From NCBI GenBank assembly GCA_900766775.1, contig CAAFXN010000021.1, positions 1 through 6,883 on the forward strand: 6,883 nucleotides of DNA, read 5' to 3'. Shown here one piece after another: positions 4,010 through 6,883 of the stretch (positions are counted from its first letter, which is position 1; every line of letters begins with the position of its first letter). Made by a program: the position numbers and the translations under genes. The DNA is from Bacteroidales bacterium. GTDB taxonomy: Bacteria; Bacteroidota; Bacteroidia; Bacteroidales; Paludibacteraceae. The notes below the pieces were generated by a model that worked only from the letters and a program-made list of their open reading frames with translations, was not told where the DNA came from and did no database searches.

Positions 4010-6289
4010 TTACTTCACGACAAAGCGCAGGGTTTCGCCTTCGGCGACCACAAGGTACATACCTTTCGGCAGGTGCGCCGTGCTTACCTCCTTGCTGCTA
4101 TTAGTGCCGAGCAGGTGGCCCGTTACGGAATAGAGACACAGGTGCTTGCCCTCGGGGTTCAGGATAGCGGCACCGTTAAAGGCGAGGCGCTGCACATCAA
4201 ACTCCCCAACGGCAAAATCTGTAGACTCTTCGCCGCCTAAACTATACAGATTGATATAGAAGAGGAAGTGGGAATCCACCTTCGTCAGTTCGTAGCTGCC
4301 TGCGGGGAGTTCCTTCTCTATCACGGCGTTGGCGCCTACGACTTTCTCGCCGTTTATCTTGATGTTCGGCGTAGAGCCGTCTGCGAAACCGAGGTAGAGT
4401 TTCATGGTCTCCGTGGTGGTGAACTTAACGGAGGTGGAGGATTCTATCTTGAGACAGACCTTGTAAGTTGTGCCATCGGGCGCGGTGAAGGAGCCTTTGG
4501 AGTCGCTGTAGTTACCCGTTACGGAGTAGAAGGGGTTGCTGGGCTTCTTGTCCGTAAAGTGGCACTCGTACTCCCCGGTAGAGGTCCCCGGGTCGGTCGG
4601 GTCGGTCGGGTCAGTCGGGTCGGTCGGGTCAGTCGGGTCATCGTCTCCGCCTGTTCCCGTGCCGGATTCCTCTCCGCCCACGATACCGATGAGCGTGGTC
4701 TTGTAGTTGTCTATCTTCGTCCGCAGCGCGTCAATCACCTCGTAGTTGGCATCCTCCGTAGCGTTGTCGAACGTATATTGGAAGTCGCCGTGCTCGCAGC
4801 GTCCTGCGCCTTTGTCGCCCGTTACGATGGCCGGCACTTGCTTGGGGTCGTCGGGCGTGATGGAGGGCATGAGCGAGGAGTTGGTATCGAAGTTGCTGTA
4901 CGTGTTCCCGCCGAGCAATGATTTGACGCTCGAGGGTACTTGTTCGCTACGGCTGCTCACCACGTAGGCATCAAAGTGTTGGTTGTTCGTGCTGCTGTAA
5001 GGGATGAACTTATACGAGCCTGTCATGACATTGTTGTAGGCTTTGATACTGCCGCCTGCCTCTCCGGAGAAGGTTCCTTTGGTTTGGTCGCTGCTGCCTT
5101 GCCCGCTGTTCACGTCAGAGCCTTGCTTCGAGGTCAGCATCGGGTACTTGCAGTTGCGGAAATAGTTGCACTCCACGAACACGTCAGACCCCGTAGTGGA
5201 GCCCACGCCGTATTTGGCTACGCCGTCAAAATAGTTGTTGTAGATATGCACGCTCATCGTGCGGATACGAGGGTGGCGCGAGTCGGAGTGGTCAAACCAG
5301 TTGTGGTGGTAAGTGATATAGTTCGGTCCGCTCTCGCTCGTCATTCCGCACATGGTGGACTTACCCGTGTCCCAGAAGTGGTTGTACGATACGGTTACGT
5401 GCTTCGAGTCTGACTTCACGTCGATAGCGCCGTCGCCTTTCTTTTGGTCTCCGCCTTTGTTCGGACCATAGAACACATCTATATGGTGAATCCAGATATG
5501 GTCGTTGTCGGTATCGAGCGAGATGCCGTCGTCCATCCCCGTCATCACCCCGAAGTTGCGCAACTCAACCGAGGCGGAGTTGCGTACCAAGAAACCGAAG
5601 CCCTTGATAGTCGCATCGTTACCCACGCCCTCGATGGTGATGTTCAACTCCGAGTCGGCCGCTTTACCTTTAATCTGCAAGCCTTCAGCTGAACTGCTCA
5701 GTGCGTCCATGTCGCTTGCTTGAATAGTGCCGATGATACGGAAGACGACAGGCGTCTTGTCCTGTCCTTTCTGGTAGCCGTCGATGATGGCCTGCATACC
5801 CGTGCATCTGCCTTTACCCGCAACGTCGGTGGAGATGGTCTTGGCGGTGTTCTTCGTTACGTAGAACACTTTTGCTCCCGCTTTGAGGGTGCCGTCGTTG
5901 TTGTATGCGCCGACACCCTGCGTGTAGTTGAAGTGGGCAAATCCGTTTCGGTCGTGTGCCGCCACAGTGAGGATATCGGTCTCGCTTGCTTCGGATTCCA
6001 TCTCGGCGTTGTCATTCACGGGTACAATCTTGAGTTGGTAGTTGCCTGCTTTGAGTCCGAGTGCGTCCACGCGCATGTAGGTGCCGTAGTTGCGTAGCAG
6101 CATAGCGTCCAACTGCGTATAAGTGCCGCCTGCGGGTCGGACATAGGCATGGTAGTTGCTGAAAGCGCCGGGTTTCCATTCGGCATACGCCGTTTCTAAC
6201 CATCCGGCGGACTTGGTGATTTCCACGGCGGCTTGTGTGCCGAGCGCAAAGGAAGACAGTGCTGCAAGAAGAAGGGTACGAATCTTCAT
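4010..6289 (-). CDS. secreted multidomain pectate lyase, family PL1
   Basis: This enzyme likely cleaves polygalacturonate by calcium-dependent beta-elimination outside the cell. The protein is 759 residues. A signal peptide spans 1-20 (KIR, then LLLAALSSFALG, cleavage after TQA). A fibronectin III-like region typical of Bacteroidetes pectate lyases spans about 21-110 (WKPGAFSNYHAYV...RVDALGLKAGNYQLKIVPV). The PL1 beta-helix spans about 125-535, with DDGISLD (253-259), IWIHHIDVF (265-273), GDGAIDVKSD (285-294) and catalytic RHPRIR (Arg338, Arg343; PL1 pattern RxPxxR). A DPT repeat linker follows (551-567), then an unassigned beta-sandwich, perhaps carbohydrate-binding (about 573-685). The C-terminal region (about 697-759) contains LCLYSVTGHLL and LPKGMYLVV, as in type IX sorting domains. 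The ATG at 6289 is preferred over a TTG at 6322, which lies in the promoter. No SusC/SusD pair is visible. Confidence 0.93.
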   Translation of the reverse strand: MKIRTLLLAALSSFALGTQAAVEITKSAGWLETAYAEWKPGAFSNYHAYVRPAGGTYTQLDAMLLRNYGTYMRVDALGLKAGNYQLKIVPVNDNAEMESEASETDILTVAAHDRNGFAHFNYTQGVGAYNNDGTLKAGAKVFYVTKNTAKTISTDVAGKGRCTGMQAIIDGYQKGQDKTPVVFRIIGTIQASDMDALSSSAEGLQIKGKAADSELNITIEGVGNDATIKGFGFLVRNSASVELRNFGVMTGMDDGISLDTDNDHIWIHHIDVFYGPNKGGDQKKGDGAIDVKSDSKHVTVSYNHFWDTGKSTMCGMTSESGPNYITYHHNWFDHSDSRHPRIRTMSVHIYNNYFDGVAKYGVGSTTGSDVFVECNYFRNCKYPMLTSKQGSDVNSGQGSSDQTKGTFSGEAGGSIKAYNNVMTGSYKFIPYSSTNNQHFDAYVVSSRSEQVPSSVKSLLGGNTYSNFDTNSSLMPSITPDDPKQVPAIVTGDKGAGRCEHGDFQYTFDNATEDANYEVIDALRTKIDNYKTTLIGIVGGEESGTGTGGDDDPTDPTDPTDPTDPTDPGTSTGEYECHFTDKKPSNPFYSVTGNYSDSKGSFTAPDGTTYKVCLKIESSTSVKFTTTETMKLYLGFADGSTPNIKINGEKVVGANAVIEKELPAGSYELTKVDSHFLFYINLYSLGGEESTDFAVGEFDVQRLAFNGAAILNPEGKHLCLYSVTGHLLGTNSSKEVSTAHLPKGMYLVVAEGETLRFVVK
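4590..4642. repeat. 9-bp tandem repeat encoding the DPT linker
   Basis: Five 9-bp units GGGTC(G/A)GTC (4590-4634) plus a partial sixth encode DPTDPTDPTDPTDPTDP on the minus strand. It links the catalytic helix to the C-terminal modules. Unit-number changes keep the frame, so the linker length may vary between strains. Confidence 0.9.
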
Positions 6290-6319
6290 GGTAGTGATGA
6301 GTTGTTGATTTTCGGAGGG

Positions 6320-6351
6320 CAAAGGTACCTATCTTTTTTGATATATGCAAA
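6320..6351 (-). promoter_or_regulatory. pectate lyase promoter, Bacteroidetes type
   Basis: On the minus strand TTTG (6351-6348) is followed after 20 bases by TACCTTTG (6327-6320), the same spacing and -7 box as the pyrC promoter. The leader would be about 25 bases. A near-palindrome TTTTG-CA-CAAAA lies farther upstream (6363-6374). Confidence 0.82.
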
Positions 6352-6426
6352 TTATGCTGTTATTTTGCACAAAAATCGTCGCTTTTTCTCCGCGAGTGCT
6401 TTCGGGATATGCTCGATTTATATTCT

Positions 6427-6537
6427 CCGTTAATAGCCGTTAATTTATCGTTCATTCTATTCTCACTCCATAAAAGACATTAAATGTTCATTCATTTGAA
6501 TCATCCTCCATTAAAGACCATTAAAGATTCATTAAAA
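6427..6537. promoter_or_regulatory. direct repeats upstream of the pectate lyase promoter
   Basis: Ten-base words resembling CC(G/A)TTAAAGA occur in adjacent pairs at 6427/6437, 6468/6478 and 6508/6518, with a further partial copy at 6528. Pairs recur every 40-41 bases and are separated by TTCATTC-containing spacers. CCATTAAAGA is exact at 6508 and 6518. The set begins about 76 bases upstream of the -33 box. It could be a phased regulator-binding array for the lyase gene, or decayed minisatellite DNA. Confidence 0.5.
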
Positions 6538-6709
6538 AATTTTGTATTAAGAATAATGGCAGTTTGATAAATATACTTTTATAATGATTCCAATGGCATT
6601 TGAACGTGTGTGTGGTTATTTGAGGCTGTTAGCCCCTCGGGGGTTGGTGGTAGCGGGAAGGCACGCCGCAAGGCCTATGACAGTCTGCTTCTTGTCTCGA
6701 ATTGTTGCC

Positions 6710-6788
6710 GTCTTTTTGCCGTCCTTTTACCGTCTTCTTTTCGTGTCGTTTTCGTGTCGTTTTCGAGTCGTTTTCGAGTCGTTTTCGA
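6710..6788. repeat. 11-bp tandem array, GTCGTTTTCGA type
   Basis: Seven units beginning GTC run head to tail. The last four (6745-6788) are GTCGTTTTCG(T/A) and nearly identical. The first three (6710-6744) are diverged, one with 13 bases. The 11-bp period is not a multiple of three, so it is unlikely to be coding. It lies between the pectate lyase upstream region and the right edge. Confidence 0.8.
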
Positions 6789-6838
6789 GATTGTCAGGTA
6801 ACCGTTCATTTGATTCGGCTCACCAGTAAAAGCCTGTG

Positions 6839-6869
6839 TTGATTAAGAGAAAAAGTCTGTATAGATTTG
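6839..6869 (+). promoter_or_regulatory. possible rightward promoter at the window edge
   Basis: TAGATTTG (6862-6869) matches TAnnTTTG. GTTG, a three-of-four match to the -33 TTTG, lies at 6838-6841, 20 bases upstream. Transcription would start near 6876 and run out of the window, implying a gene divergent from the pectate lyase. The gene itself is not visible. Confidence 0.4.
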
Positions 6870-6883
6870 GTCATATCGTATGA

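Larger units (their letters stand above)
6290..6883. other. 594-base region without a convincing gene
   Basis: The left part (to about 6600) is AT-rich and holds the pectate lyase leader, promoter and upstream direct repeats. The right part is more GC-rich around 6620-6690, with a small CCCC-TC-GGGG hairpin at 6633-6642, followed by an 11-bp tandem array and a possible rightward promoter. A short plus-strand frame (6584-6829) is built largely from the tandem repeat and has no recognisable domain. On the minus strand an open stretch covers the array but has no start. I recognise no tRNA, rRNA or known small RNA here. Confidence 0.7.

Noticed and set aside
6290..6322. Upstream TTG start for the pectate lyase adding 11 residues
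   Set aside because: The TTG lies within the -7 box of a strong promoter, and the ATG at 6289 begins an ideal signal peptide.
6620..6690. Possible structured RNA gene around a GC-rich patch
   Set aside because: Only a four-pair hairpin and loose complementarity are seen, with no match to the conserved cores of tRNA, SRP RNA, RNase P RNA or tmRNA that I know.
6584..6829. 81-codon plus-strand open frame in the right region
   Set aside because: More than a quarter of it is the 11-bp tandem array, the translation is low-complexity Phe/Arg/Ser/Val, and no ribosome site or family match is seen.

Overview
The window looks like a chromosome segment from a member of the Bacteroidales, probably a Prevotella-like or related plant-polysaccharide degrader. 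Three signals support this: promoters of the Bacteroidetes form TTTG-N20-TACCTTTG upstream of two genes, a secreted pectate lyase ending in what looks like a type IX secretion sorting domain, and several families of short intergenic repeats. I cannot name a species from sequence alone.

All five genes lie on the minus strand. In transcription order (right to left) they are a multidomain family PL1 pectate lyase (4010-6289), pyrC dihydroorotase (2704-3825), pyrK dihydroorotate dehydrogenase electron-transfer subunit (1822-2583), pyrD dihydroorotate dehydrogenase catalytic subunit (858-1769), and pyrF orotidine 5'-phosphate decarboxylase (676 to the left edge; only the last few residues are missing). 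PyrC, PyrD with PyrK, and PyrF cover three steps of UMP synthesis: carbamoyl-aspartate to dihydroorotate, dihydroorotate to orotate, and OMP to UMP. The pyrE step is not in the window. The order pyrC-K-D-F matches that part of the Bacillus-type pyr operon. The pectate lyase has its own promoter and appears functionally unrelated.

The unusual content is between and at the edges of the genes. Each complete gene has a different short repeat at or just past its 3' end. The pectate lyase is followed by an AT-rich heptamer foldback, and the pyrC 3' end is a GC-rich hairpin. The pyrK stop codon lies inside an AATTATG heptamer array, and the pyrD stop abuts a cluster of very small hairpins whose arms change in a complementary way. 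A further heptamer/foldback repeat sits in frame inside pyrK. The right-hand 594 bases have no convincing gene. They hold the pectate lyase promoter, a set of roughly 40-bp direct repeats, an 11-bp tandem array and a possible rightward promoter at the edge.

Three genes have longer reading frames that begin at TTG codons. In each case an internal ATG was preferred, because the extension runs through a promoter box or a repeat.
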